A stretch of DNA of 64,000 nt, taken from positions 4,142,467 to 4,206,466 of the forward strand of contig CM030360.1 of NCBI GenBank assembly GCA_017893485.1, read 5' to 3'. This document shows, in pieces, positions 1 to 10,795 of the stretch (position 1 is the stretch's first letter; each line of letters starts with the position of its first letter). Below the pieces are notes generated by a model that saw only the letters and a list, made by a program, of their open reading frames with translations, did not search any database and was not told where the DNA came from. The position numbers were made by a program, and so were the translations under genes. The stretch is from Hemerocallis citrina. Its lineage: Eukaryota > Streptophyta > Magnoliopsida > Asparagales > Asphodelaceae.

Positions 1-560
1 CAAAATTACAGAATTTTGGATCTCGTTTGTGCGCTATTACTAATAACGAACAACAACTAATACTATATCTACATCGACAATAATAACTACACACAGTACA
101 CATCGTGAAACTAACCTATAATTAGCTATGCATAATATACAAATTTTACACTCAAACATTGAATAAAAAAATTTCAATCAATTAACATAGCTAGATCTAC
201 TAAAGCAGAAAAAAGTTAATACCTTTCACAATGTTGGTTTTCGGAGATGAGATAGAGGAGGTGCTTGCGCTCAGCTGTAGGCAAAGCAAGGGGAGTAGGG
301 TTTTGCTAATTTGTTTAGGATTAGAGTTTTAGGGTTTGGAAGATTTCGTATGGGTTAGGGTTTTTTTCGATCCAGGATCTTCAAAGAAAAAGGGAAAGAG
401 TGTGAGAATATGAAGAGATTGGGTGAGAAGCAACGAGCGAGAGATAACTAGGGTTTTAGATTGGGTTCGGAAATGATCGAGAGAGAGAGAGAGATATAGG
501 GTTTTGGAGTGGGTATCGCAATTTCGAGAGAGAGAGAGATAGTTGCGAAGTGAGGGAGAG
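1..560. other. unassigned AT-rich edge with GA microsatellite
   Basis: No gene is supported here. The first 230 bases are AT-rich and unique-looking. From about 478 to 560 there are three runs of GAGAGA type, with TAGGGTTT-like motifs between them. The reading frame that crosses this stretch on the minus strand is made of Leu/Ser-rich low-complexity sequence and is probably spurious. Confidence 0.5.
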
Positions 561-572
561 AGAGATCTGATG

Positions 573-740
573 ATGTACAAGTGTTTTGAAAAACACTTGT
601 ACATACCTAGGCCGGTTGAATTTGTTTTAAAAAAACACCCTTAGCCGTTGTTCCCAACAACGGCCTAAGTGTATTTTTTTGCAAAAAAAAAATACTTCAC
701 GCCAAATAACTCTAAGTCTGAAGCGTTATTTGGCGTGAAC
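573..740. repeat. three consecutive perfect or near-perfect hairpins
   Basis: Hairpin 1 has 15-bp perfect arms at 573-587 and 590-604 with a 2-nt loop. Hairpin 2 (about 633-679) has the core GCCGTTGTT-CCC-AACAACGGC. Hairpin 3 has 15-bp perfect arms, TTCACGCCAAATAAC at 696-710 and its complement at 725-739. Further right, at 870-892, the text TTTTCAATTGAGCATTACCC resembles the right end of the MITE at 45599-45764, which also has a GGCCGTTGTT stem. This may therefore be a scrambled relative of that MITE family. A small-RNA precursor is the alternative. Confidence 0.65.
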
Positions 741-892
741 TACCCAAAATGCCCCTCCGCCACTTAGGAGCTCCGCTTCCATCTCAGCTGAAGCGATCTG
801 AGCCGTTAATCACGGTCAAGAGCAATCCAACGGCTCAGATTGCTGTTTTCACATCCATTTTCATTTGGACCCATTTTCAATTGAGCATTACC

Positions 893-972
893 CATACATA
901 CATACATACATACATACATACATACATACATGTATGTATGTATGTATGTATGTATGTATGTATGTATATATG

Positions 973-1004
<32 letters not shown>
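893..1004. repeat. inverted CATA/TGTA microsatellite then (TA)n
   Basis: A run of CATA units is followed directly by a run of TGTA units, so the tract as a whole is a long palindrome. It passes into (TA)n. Reading frames across it encode Tyr/Ile/His repeats and are not genes. Confidence 0.9.
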
Positions 1005-1008
<4 letters not shown>

Positions 1009-1365
1009 AAAATGTTCGAGTGAGAACTCTTTTGGTGAGAGCCACGTGAGAACTTTTGTTTGGGATATTAGTTGAAAGATCTAAACCGTTCATTTTGATT
1101 TACACAACTCAATTAGTCTATGGATGAGAAATCAAGTCATTTGAGATTCGTTTGCCCATGCATTGAAGTGTTACAAATTGTGTGGCTGAATTTTTTTTTT
1201 ATATAGTGACATGATGCATGGACAAACGAATGTCAAATGACTTGATTTTATATTTCTAAACTAATTTAGTTGTGTTAAACAATGTGAACGGTTCGGATTA
1301 TCCATAGGATGGATAGGCGTGGAGTTCTCACGAAGCTTATCGTGAGAACGGTTCTCACCGGATCG

Positions 1366-1373
<8 letters not shown>
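1005..1373. mobile_element. foldback MITE inserted in (TA)n
   Basis: The ends are imperfect inverted repeats: TAGGAAAATGTTCGAGTGAG on the left against TAGGGTAGCGATCCGGTGAG read from the right end on the opposite strand. Repeated GTGAGAAC motifs sit just inside both ends. Deeper arms also pair: AAATCAAGTCATTTGA with TCAAATGACTTGATTT, and matching CATGCATTG/GATGCATGG segments. The element lies inside a TA microsatellite, so the target duplication cannot be read. It has no coding capacity, as expected for a non-autonomous element. Confidence 0.75.

Positions 1374-1420
<47 letters not shown>
1374..1420. repeat. (TA)n microsatellite
   Basis: An uninterrupted TA repeat of about 45 bases on the right side of the MITE. 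It is probably the continuation of the tract at 975-1004 that the MITE split. Confidence 0.9.
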
Positions 1421-1427
<7 letters not shown>

Positions 1428-1428
1428 C

Positions 1429-1565
1429 TTACAAAGGGTCCATAGCATGAATGCTTTACAAAGGGTGAAGATTAAAATGGATATATATATATATGTATAT
1501 CCATTTTAATCTTCACCTTACAAGCAACGACAAAGCATTCATGTTATGCTATGGACCCTTTGTAA
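1429..1565. mobile_element. small foldback MITE
   Basis: Long inverted repeat with ends TTACAAAGGGTCCATAGCAT and its complement (ATGCTATGGACCCTTTGTAA), continuing through a second paired block (GTGAAGATTAAAATGGATAT) to a TA-rich loop near 1490. The right arm holds a short unpaired insertion (CAAGCAACGACA region). It is non-coding. The remaining bases to 1763 show nothing recognisable. Confidence 0.8.
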
Positions 1566-1763
1566 ATAAATTTTTTTATTCGTCAAATCTTTGTGACACT
1601 AAAAAAATATTTCTTTCTTGGCTACTCTGTGCTAACTTCATTTGGTTTTTTTTCCTACACTGTCTCATGTGAAACACTTGTGAGTTATGACCACACTGTC
1701 ACATATCAAGAAATGATTTCTTAACTATATACTTGGCCTTACTCCTCACAAACATGTGCATTA

Positions 1764-2469
1764 TGTTGGTTTTATATCTTGCATATTTATTCGGAGTGAA
1801 GAAAAGATGGTGATACAAGTAGAGGGTTCGAAGCGAAGGATCGAAGAGAAGGAGAAACAGTCAGCAGCAGCAACAGCCAACAGAGAAAGGAACAGTCGAC
1901 CGTGCGGTCGACTGTCACATGCTCGGGTCGATAGTCTGGAAGTTACGGTCGACCGCAACTATGTGCAGTCGACCGTCCGCGGCGCGGATGGAATTTTTTG
2001 GGTATGGTTTTTTTGATTCGATTAAAGCCCACTTCGTCTTCTGATTAGATCACACGGCTCTAATTTTATGTTTATCTCTTCAGTATACATTGGATGGCTA
2101 CTGTATCAAGATATCTAAACTAGGTTTTTCTAGATCTATAAATACAATGTAAACGGCTCCTAGAAAGATATGATTCTATTGAGTTCTTAATAGAAGAAGA
2201 AAATACTTCATTTGAGAGGGTGAGAGAGTTTCTCCATTGTAAGCAACAACTAAGTTCCAGGTAGGCTTGAGAGAGGGTCATTGTGAGATTTGTAATATTC
2301 TTGTATCTTCTCTAGTTGAAATAACATCTCGGTCCCCCCCTCCGATTAAGGCAAAAGCCCCAACTGGGACAATTCTTGTGTGCTTTGTGTGATTGGTGCG
2401 ATCTAGTTTTGCTTGGTGATTTGTATTGATTGTGTCGAAGACTCAACAAGATCCTCAGTTTTCTTAACA
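1764..2469 (+). repeat. 5' LTR of truncated Copia, copy 1
   Basis: It begins TGTTGGT, ends TTCTTAACA and is followed two bases later by a primer-binding site. A TATA-like CTATAAATA lies near 2136. U3 carries a cluster of GTCGAC palindromes (1892-1985). The same LTR family recurs on the minus strand at 27915-34015, where a Harbinger element interrupts it. This copy shows the uninterrupted site (around 2234-2246). The matching 3' LTR is not found, so the element is truncated. Confidence 0.85.
1892..1985. repeat. GTCGAC palindrome cluster in Copia U3
   Basis: At 1892-1915 there is a 24-bp near-perfect palindrome made of two GTCGAC cores. Further cores follow near 1957 and 1970. The cluster lies about 150-240 bases upstream of the TATA-like motif, which is where LTR enhancers usually sit. 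Function is inferred from position only. Confidence 0.75.
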
Positions 2470-2471
2470 AG

Positions 2472-2483
2472 TGGTATCAGAGC
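2472..2483 (+). promoter_or_regulatory. primer-binding site, initiator tRNA-Met type
   Basis: TGGTATCAGAGC matches the 3' end of plant initiator tRNA-Met, the usual primer for Copia and many gypsy elements. It starts two bases after the LTR end. Confidence 0.92.
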
Positions 2484-2512
2484 AATCAGATTTGTGGGTT
2501 TGATCGAGTTCC

Positions 2513-3113
2513 GTGGAGGAGATATCAGATCAAAAGAAGATCAAGCGGTTTGATGGTAAGATCTACTTCAATCTATGGATGGTGGACATGTATGATGTTT
2601 TGGATCAGAAGGACTTGCACCTTGCCTTAGAAGAGAAGAAGCCAACCGACATGAAGCATGAGAAGTGGGATGAGATTTTTTTGAAGGCCTTGAGTTTAAT
2701 CCGGTTGCAATTGACGGACGAAGTCAAGTGTAATATTCTTGAGGAGAAAAGTGCGGCGAGTCTATGGGCGAGACTCAAATCTGACTACTCGGGATCGTCA
2801 TTTCTAGATCGGATGTATCAGAAGAGGCTTGTTTAGGCTCTCAATGAAGGAAGGTATCCATTTTCAAAATCATATTGTGGAGTTCAATAAGTTAATATCT
2901 GAACTGAAGGCGATTAATGCTAATGATCTTAGCAAAGAGGATAAAGATTTCAACTTGATTTATTCACTGCAAACTTCTTATGATCACTTGATAACTACCA
3001 TGTTACATTGGAAATCAGTCAAGGAGACACTTGCTGTAGCCGGGGACATTTGTGTGGGGATCAGACATTCTAGCACTCCAAACCCCAGACAAACTACGTA
3101 CCTTCCACTCTAA
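2513..3113 (+). pseudogene. Copia gag fragment (UBN2-type), frameshifted
   Basis: The translation has the layout of Copia-type gag (the UBN2 / gag-polypeptide family). An N-terminal block contains FDGKIYFNLW and a helical middle contains AASLWARLKSDY, with EFNKLISELKAI and LIYSLQTSYDHLITTML after it. A one-base frameshift near 2830 separates the two halves. Homology fades after about 3060. The CCHC knuckle and all of pol are missing. The same gag is seen, shorter, at 27596-27860 on the minus strand. It would have formed the retrotransposon capsid. It is dead here. Confidence 0.85.
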
Positions 3114-3429
3114 CTAGGCCTTAGGGCAAGAGATAAGATATATATGCAAACTTTTATATTGAGGTAGAGGTATATATGCAAACTTTAGTTTGCAAGACTC
3201 TACCTTTACTTCATAAGTTACTAGAAGAAAAAAGGAGAACTATCGAAATCTCAACTTGCTGGGCTAAGATTAATGTAGTTATCTCAACTCTGGGAAGGTC
3301 GCCAACCAGCCCAAAACTATAATAACTCAAGCTTTGCAGAATAACCCAACATAACCACTCTAGTTATCTTAACTCAACTTCATTCAAAAACACATCCTTG
3401 GTTTTCATAGTTTTACTTCTACCATAACT
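3114..3429. other. non-coding, unassigned
   Basis: No gene or classifiable element. There is a short direct and inverted repeat of TATATGCAAACTTT and GAGGTAGAG/CTCTACCTTT around 3140-3210. The 3' part of the Copia element may have been lost by deletion at this boundary. Confidence 0.5.
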
Positions 3430-3439
3430 TCCTAAATGT

Positions 3440-3930
3440 GCAGGAAAAATTGGTCAAGTGCAGGAACGAGGCGAGACTGATGTTCACATCGACCAATGCA
3501 AAGGGATTCTTCAAGGCCAAATTACTCACCAATCCCTTCTCTTCCTTGTCATTGGATTGCATGCTTGGCAATGATAGTGGGAGGCCCAGTTCAGCTCTGC
3601 CCGTCCCGCAAATCACTTCTATCTATGGTCATGAATGCAAAAAAAATCAAACTCAAGGCTTCATTCTTTTTCCTACTATTTGCCCACCCTGATCTCGTAC
3701 TTCACGATGTGCTCTTCAGCATCGCCACCATCATTAGAAGCCCGTGAAGGCAAGAAAGGTAGAGCTGAGAAAGTTGCTGACTGGGGACTTCCGGCAACAC
3801 CCATCACCTTTCCTCCATTTGATTTCGGTCCACTTATGAATTTTAGTGATGCCCCTCTCATATTCTTCTTCCCTTTCTTTCCTGTAATCGGGATACCTTA
3901 TGTTTCCATCAACTTAGATATATGTGTGAT
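3440..3930 (+). pseudogene. exon-like coding remnant of unknown origin
   Basis: A polypyrimidine stretch and AATGTGCAG (to about 3440) precede an open frame with non-repetitive composition, EKLVKCRNEARLMFTSTNAK onward, reaching about 3640. A second open stretch in another frame lies at about 3745-3890 and includes KVADWGLPATPITFPPFDFG. Both look more like true protein sequence than most frames here, but I do not recognise the family. They may be decayed exons or a gene fragment captured by a transposon. Confidence 0.35.
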
Positions 3931-4023
3931 ATTTCAGCTATGACTACTATAATGTGATACTATACTATTGCATGTGTGTTGTGTTATGCAGCTAGAGAGT
4001 TTGCAAGTGTAACTTGACACTAC

Positions 4024-5774
4024 TGTTGAATTCTAACTGCGGAATAACTCAATAACAATGACGAGATGCAAGAACAATAGAATCAAAACAAGAGAACAAA
4101 GAACAACAAAAAGCAACACACAAGAACACACGAGATTATTTCGAGGTTCACCCAAAACAATGGCTACATCCCCGTGCAGAGGCATTCCTGCGATTTCCAC
4201 TAGAAATATGAAGAATATGTTTACAAATATCTCAAGATCTCACCCCCAAGATTCTAACACCCTGTCCTAATACTCAGACAATTTTTATTATTTTTAGAAG
4301 ACAAATGGATACTTAGAGTACAACTGCCCACCACAGGCTGCCTCTCAAAAGGTGGTTAACCAATTAGGTGACTCTTGATCATAGGCAATTTTTATTTATA
4401 TTAAATTATTCTTTTGTCTGCTCCCGATATGGGATTACTCAAATCCATCTCTTTTTTTATTACTCAATCCCGTGTACATATTGTGAAAGCCCATGGGCCC
4501 CAACTCAATGCACACGTCATCCAAACCAACGAATACCAGCACCTCTGATTTCTCTTCCGAAATCAATCCCCAGGGCCCCACATGGATGATGACATCATCA
4601 TCCCTCACAAATCCAACAGCACAACGGCTGTTCCTCATCCACATTTTTTCCTTCACAAATGCCACTATATATATATTTATACTATTTAGAAATTACGGGT
4701 TATTACATATACCCCACCTTTAGAAATCAGCGTCCTCGCTGAGTACGAGGCATGCTATCTAGCGCATGATCCTTCTTTCTAGCCAATGTGGAGCAGGAGT
4801 ACCCTAATTCAGCTAATTCTGGGCCCCACTGCCACAACTCCCTCTCAGACCACTGCTCCCTCTCAAGCATACATCGCACCCACTCGGTGTCGAAAGTCGG
4901 CCCTGATACCATTTGTAACACCCCGCCCCAATACTCAGACAATTTTTATTATTTTTAGAAGATAAATTAATACTTATAGTACAACTACCAACCACAGGCT
5001 ACCTCTCAAAATGTGGTTAACCAATTAAGTGACTCTTGATCATAGGTAATTTTTATTTATATTAAATTATTCTTTTGTCTACTCCCGATATGGGATTACT
5101 CAAATCCATCTCTTTTTTTATTACTCAATCCCGTGTACATATTGTGAAAGCCCATGGGCCCCAACTCAATGCACACGTCATCCAAACCAACCAAGACTAG
5201 CACCTCTGATTTCTCTTCTGAAATCAATCCCGAGGGCCCCACATGGACGATGACATCATTGTCCCTCACAATTCCAACAACACAACGGCTGTTCCTTATA
5301 CACATTTTTTTCACAAATGCCACTATATATATATTTATACTATTTAGAAATTACGAGGTATTACAAAGGTGTAGGGTTTCACTTTATCTCTCTCTTTCTC
5401 AATGACGGCTGGTAAATCTCTATTTTTTTAGTTAACCCTAAAATCGTACACAATACAATATATATAGGCTTTCTCAACTTTCAATCTCAGCTGCTCATCA
5501 AACAACGTCGGGATGGTCGACCGCAACACCAAGTCGGACGACCGGTTCTCTCCTTCGACTGCGCGGTCGACCGGTCGCCTTTTTAAGTTACAGGGTTGAA
5601 TCAGTGAGCGAGACGTTCGACTGCGCGGTTGACCGTACATTTCCTAGGGTGCGGTCGACCGCAACTCTACCTGTAGCTTCAAACTACTCTTAACCTGCTT
5701 GCTCCCACTTTGACTCTCCTTCTCGTCTATCTTCTTCAACCCATTATCGTGTATTGGATCCACAAACCCCAACA
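4024..5774 (-). repeat. 3' LTR of the Tork-like Copia (interrupted)
   Basis: About 630 bases of LTR split by the TRIM at 4253-5365. A polypurine tract (minus-strand AACTGGGAG) abuts its inner end at 5775-5790. GTCGAC-type motifs lie at 5515-5660, just upstream (minus sense) of a TATA-like ATATATAT near 5460. Confidence 0.88.
4253..5365 (-). mobile_element. TRIM (miniature LTR retrotransposon)
   Basis: Two direct repeats of about 455 bp (4253-4707 and 4914-5365) flank only 206 bp of internal sequence. The internal part has a tRNA-Met-like PBS on the minus strand beside the right repeat (ATGGTATCAGGGC) and a purine-rich CTAAAGGTGGGG beside the left one. The right LTR of the host Copia element still shows the empty site CCCCTAAGGTGTAGG. 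The target duplication is thus AAGGT, with the left copy mutated to AAGAT (4248-4252). There is no coding capacity, so it depends on proteins from other elements. Confidence 0.88.
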
Positions 5775-6089
5775 ATCTCCCAGTTGGAGAAATATACACG
5801 AAGTCTCTAACCTGTTCTTCATTCTTCCATTGGCCTAGTCTAGGCCTGTGCCTCTGCGAGTCTCCTCAACAATTAACCTGGAGACAATCTGATAGCTGTA
5901 TAGTAAAACTAATGTTTCCTGCTATCCACCACCTTAGTGAGCATGTCCGTCGGATTCTTAGTGCCTAGAATCTTACTTAGCTTCAACTATTTCTTCTCAA
6001 CCGCCATTCTAATAAAATGATACCTCATTTGAATGTGCCGAGTCCTATAATGATATGTTGAGTCTTTCGCCAAGAAAACTACACTTTGA

Positions 6090-7324
6090 CTGTCATACCA
6101 TAGTTCACCTATGGATTGCTTCCTGCCCAACTATTTCATAAGCTTCGAAATCCATAACATGTCTTTCGTTGCTACTGTAAGTGACATATACTCTGACTCC
6201 GTGGTCGACTGTGCTACAACCTTTTGTAACTACGAAGCCTAACTAACAACTGTTCCTCCAACTGTAAATACATACCTTGTAGTACTTCTGCAACCATCCT
6301 GATCGCCCAAAAATCTGCATCCACATAATCGTGTATATGCAAAGAATCTCCTCCAAAACAAAGAGAGTGATCTTAAGTACCTGCTAGATATCTAAGAATC
6401 CACCTTACTACATCCCAATGCTGTTTACCTAGATTCTTCATGTAACGGCTGACAACTCCCACTGCTTGTGCGATGTCTGGTCTTGTAGACACCATCACAT
6501 ACATCAAAACTCCCAACGGCTGAGGCATAAGGAATAGCAGCCAATTCCTCCATCTCTGCCTCCGTTTTAGGACACAAGTCCATCGATAACTTGAAGTGAG
6601 CAGTCACGGGACAAGTGACTGGCCTCGCGCCATCCATGTTGAATCACTTCAACACCTTCTTTACGTAGTTCGCTTGAGATAACCAAAGCTTCTTGCTTCT
6701 CCTGTCTCTACTAATCTTCATGCCGAGGATTTGTTTTGCTTCACCCAAGTCCTTCTTTGAAAATTCCGAAGCTAGCACCTTTTTTACTTCCTTGATCTTC
6801 TCCGTACATGAACCTGCTAACAACATGTCGTCCACGTACAATATCAAGGTAACTATATCATTATCCTCATATCTACAAACATACACACAATTATCCATTT
6901 TGCATCTATCGAAACCTTTTTCTCTCACGAAGCAATCAAACTTCAAGTACCATTGCTGCAGTGCTTATTTCAGCCCATGAAGAATCTTCTTCAATCGACA
7001 TACCATGTCTCCTTTCCCTTTTGCTTAAAATCCGGTGGGTTGTTTCATGTAAAACTCTTCTTCGACATCACCATGGAGTAATGCTATCTTCACATCCAAC
7101 TGCTCTAAGTGCAAGTCTTCAACTGCCACAATACTAAGTAGAACCCTAATTGAATCCATCTTCACAACCGGTGCAAAGGTCTCACTATAGTCAACAACTT
7201 CTCTTTGAGAGAATCCTTTCACAACAAGCCTTGCCTTGTACCTCTTACTGCTATCTGCCTCATCTTTGACTCTGAAAACCCATTTGTTCATAAGAGTGTG
7301 CTTCCCTGCAGGTAACTTGGTCAA
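6090..7324 (-). pseudogene. Copia reverse transcriptase and RNase H, degenerate
   Basis: The RT N-terminal part reads NKWVFRVKDEADSSKRYKAR and later LEQLDVKIALLHGDVEEEFY, matching the Copia palm region. The catalytic motif YVDDML is intact near 6820. RNase H follows, with a recognisable STTESEYMSL block near 6180-6210. Several stops and frame changes break the region, including around 6950-7025 and in RNase H near 6240. It would have copied the element RNA to DNA. It cannot be expressed as one protein. Confidence 0.85.
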
Positions 7325-7327
7325 CTC

Positions 7328-9100
7328 TCAAGTTTGGTTTTGTTCCAAAGAGTTCATCTCGTTCTTCATGGCTAACTCCCACTGAATTCGAGCCTCATCC
7401 CTCAAAGCCTCCTCATGAGTCTCCAGCTCTCCTAACTCTGTGTGCAGAACATGCTCGTGAACAATACTAGCTGATGGATCAAATATCATGGTTGGCCTCC
7501 TCACTCGTGTCGATTTCCTCAATGTGGGTTCCGGTTCACCGACCGGTTCAGGTTTCCCTAATTGTTCTGGCTGTACCTGTTCATTCTGGATAACCTGCTC
7601 ATTCCCAATAGGCTCACCATGAGCCTCCTGTGCTGCCTGTGGTACCTGCACCTGCTGCTGCACTGTAGGGCCCCCACCACTAGGGCCGCCTTCAGAGTCT
7701 GAATCTGAATCTGAGTTTGAACCCCAATCTGACTCTGAACTGGTTGTACTGTCTTGACCTGTGTGCCTGTCCTTGTATAGGACCTCCTCATTGAATACTA
7801 TATTCCTGCTGTGAATGACCTTGTTATCCAAAAAATCCCAAAGTCTGTACCCATACTGATCGTCGCCGTAGCCAATGAATAAACACCTCCTGGACTTAGA
7901 ATCCAACTTCTTTCTTTCTTCCATGTCAATTAGTGCATATTCCATACAACCACAATCTTTCAAATGCGAATAATTAACAATTTTACCTGATCATAGTTCT
8001 TCTAGAATGGCTCTATCAAGGGCACTAGACAGGCAACGGTTAATCAAGTACACTCTTGTATCAACTGTAGCGGCCCAAAGATGGACTGGAAGACCCACAT
8101 GAAGTCTCATGCATCTCGCCCTTTCAAGTATCGTGCGGTTCATTCTTTCTGCTACACATTTTCCTATGGAGTCTTAGGAACTGTCTTGATTCCTCTGATA
8201 CCTTCCTTTGCCAGATAGTTAACAAACTCTTTTCATGTTTACTCACCTCTGTTGTTTGACTTTATTGCTTTCACTTTGCAACCCGTCTCATTTTCAATCC
8301 TGGCCTTCCAAGCTCTGAATGCCTTAAATACTTTTGATTTCTCACGAATTACATGAACCCAAACCTTTCTTGTAGCATCATCGATGAATGTAATGAAGTA
8401 TCTCTTACCACCATAAGAGAATTCTTAAGCTGGACCCCACACATCTGTATGTACAAACCCTAGCTTTCCAAGCTTCTTCTCACGCCCACCCAACTGAAAG
8501 CTAACTGTCTTCTGTTTGCCCATCATACAATTCTCACAGAAATCCATCTCAACCTTCTTCGGCCCTGGCAAAAGATCCCTAGAACAAAGCAGCTTGACAC
8601 CCCTTTCACCAAGGTGCCCCAACCTGACATGCCATAGAAATGAAGAGGAACTACCTGCTGATGCTGTAGCAATGATATCACTTGAATCACCTCCTCTGAG
8701 TAAGTACAACATGTCACCACACTTCCTTTTGTCACCAACCTAGCACCTGTAGTCACATCTGATTCTCCATGCCCAAAAGTTGTTGTGAACCCTTCTTTGT
8801 TTAGTTTGCTAGTTGAGATCAAGTATTTCTTCAACTTGGAATATGTCTTGTGTCATTCAAGACCAATTGCCCACCATTGCGAGCCTTCACTCTCACTATG
8901 TCTCTACCTACAACTCGGCATATCTGTCCATTTCCAACTGAAACTGCACCAAAATCACTTGTCATGTAATCCTCAAAAACATCCCTCATGAGGGTAAAAT
9001 GATAAGAAGCACCTGAGTCTATACACCAATCATCTTGCATAATATTAAATCCAGCAGATAAATACAATTCATCTAGACGGGGTTCAATACTTACCACATT
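7328..9100 (-). pseudogene. Copia protease and integrase, inactive
   Basis: The protease active-site block WCIDSGASYHFT lies near 9020. The integrase starts with an HHCC zinc finger (WHVRLGHLG ... FCENCMMGKQK, about 8500-8640). The first catalytic Asp is in FVHTDVWGPA (8425-8455). Where SDNGGEY is expected for the second Asp the sequence reads SNNRGE followed by a stop (near 8240), so the catalytic Asp is lost. The C-terminal part (7328-7963) has RRCLFIGYGDDQYGYRLWD and a Ser/Asp-rich and Gln-rich linker before RT. Stops lie around 7970-8420. Confidence 0.85.
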
Positions 9101-9109
9101 GGCTACCTG

Positions 9110-9895
9110 TGACCCCGCTTGTGCTTTCTTATACTCCTTGCATTGGTCTCTCCTGTGTCCTGGCTTCTTGCAGTATCAACACTCACATTTGCAATGTCCG
9201 GTTCTTGACTTGGACATGTGATTCTTGCTTTGCGACCTTCCTCTATTGTTACTTCTACCACGGTTATCAACTAACAACGCGGCATTGCTGGGATATAACA
9301 TCGAAGTCTCTCCATATCTCTTCCTCCTTGCATCCTCATTCATAATGTTAATAATAACATCCTTTAGAGTTTTCGTATCAGTCATGGTGCTTATAACAGT
9401 CTGCTCTATTGTGCCGTAACCATCGGGAAGACTGGATAGCAACAAAAATGATTATGCTCGCTCCTTAAACTTTAAACCCGACGATTCCATATGATTGTAA
9501 ACCATACAAAAATTGTTGATGTTCTCAGCAACCGAACCCCTTTCCGATAGCTTTAAGTTAACCAATTTCTTTAGGTGTAGGATCTGGTTCGCTACATTCG
9601 GCTTCTCAAATATATCTGTCAATATCTCCATTGCCACCTTTGCAGTCCTTGCCTTGTCAATGTGAAATACCGGCTCCCTACTCAGCGACAACTGAATCTG
9701 CATAAGCGCTTTTTGATCCAATCTATTCCAAGCTGCCACCGCAACTGGATCGACCTCCACCCCTTCTGGCTTCAAACCAAACAACGGATGATCTAGATCC
9801 TTCTGTCAGAGATACGCAATCATTTGGATCTTCCACATTGTGAAACCGTTCTAACGAACTCCTTGACTCTACTCTTGTCCCCCATCTCAATCAAT
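9110..9895 (-). pseudogene. Copia gag, degenerate
   Basis: The capsid-like part includes AAWNRLDQKALMQIQLSLSR and ILHLKKLVNLKLSERGSVAE, typical of Tork-type gag. A nucleocapsid zinc knuckle is visible near 9140-9190 with the order Cys-x2-Cys-x4-His-x4-Cys, but an in-frame TGA sits inside it. Another break lies at 9446-9451. The PBS (minus-strand TGGTATCAAAGC) lies just upstream, beside the LTR boundary at 9925. Confidence 0.82.
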
Positions 9896-9924
9896 ACTAC
9901 CAATCTGTAGCTTTGATACCACTT

Positions 9925-10601
9925 TGTTGAATTCTAACTGCGGAATAACTTAACAACGATGACGAGATGCAAGAACAATAGAATCAAAACAAGAGAACAA
10001 AGAACAACCAAAAGCAACACACAAGAACATACGAGATTTTTTCGAGATTCACCCAAAACAATGGCTACTTCCCCGCGTAGAGGCACTCCTGTGATTTCCA
10101 CTAGGAATTTAAAGAATAGGTTTACAAATCTCTCAATATCTCACCCCTAAGGTGTAGGGTTTCACTCATCTCCCTCTCTCTCAATAACGGCTGGTAGATC
10201 TCTATTTTCTTTTCAGTTAACCCTAAAATCGTACACAATACAATATATATAGGCTTTCTCAATGTTCAATCTCAACCACTCATAGTGTCGGGACGGTCGA
10301 CTGCAACACCAATTCGGTCGACCGGTTCTCTCCTTCGAATGCACATGGTCCAATAGACTGTATGTCGGTCGATTGCACGGTCGAACGGTCCCCTCTTCAA
10401 GTTACAGGGTTGAATCAGTGAGCGAGACGATCGAATGTGCGGTCGACCGTACATTTCCTGGGGTGCGGTCGAGGGGTGCGGTCAACCGCAACTCTTCCTG
10501 TAGCTTCAAACTACTCTTGACCTGCTTGCTCCCACGTTGACTCTCCTTCTCGTCTATCTTCTTCAACCCATTATCGTGTATTGGATCCACAAACCCCAAC
10601 A
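9925..10601 (-). repeat. 5' LTR of the Tork-like Copia
   Basis: 677 bp, not interrupted, and so a template for the empty site of the TRIM in the sister LTR. On the minus strand, U3 (10601 downward) contains GTCGACC/GTCGATT palindromic motifs at about 10290-10490. A TATATATAGG-like promoter follows near 10245. Confidence 0.9.
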
Positions 10602-10606
10602 ACTAC

Positions 10607-10795
10607 TTAACCTTTAGTAAGGAAAAGTTATCTCACTAAGATTAGCAAGAAATAAAATTGTTGTATTTACGATGATTTTGCAAAAATTAAAATCTACAAT
10701 TGGATAGAAAATGGCAGAATTTCCTAACAGAGGGGCTAGGAGCCTAGGATAATAATCAAAGAGTTGGGTTTTGTAAAGTGTGGACAACCAATCCA
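10607..10795. other. short unassigned flank
   Basis: About 190 bases between the Copia target duplication and the Tat-type LTR fragment. No coding frame or repeat signature is seen. Confidence 0.5.

Larger units (their letters stand above)
4024..10601 (-). mobile_element. complete but dead Copia element, Tork-like
   Basis: Both LTRs are present, starting TGTTGAATTCTAACTGCGG and ending CCCCAACA on the plus strand. The flanking 5 bases are identical: ACTAC at 4019-4023 and 10602-10606. Read on the minus strand the order is LTR, PBS, gag, protease, integrase, RT, RNase H, polypurine tract, LTR. Integrase before RT defines Copia. The integrase and RT text resembles the Tork/Tnt1 group. Stops, frameshifts and loss of catalytic residues show it is inactive. 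The left LTR was later hit by a TRIM. Confidence 0.92.

Noticed and set aside
749..1075. Open frame of 108 codons on the plus strand
   Set aside because: Crosses the CATA/TGTA microsatellite and is mostly Tyr/Ile/His repeats.
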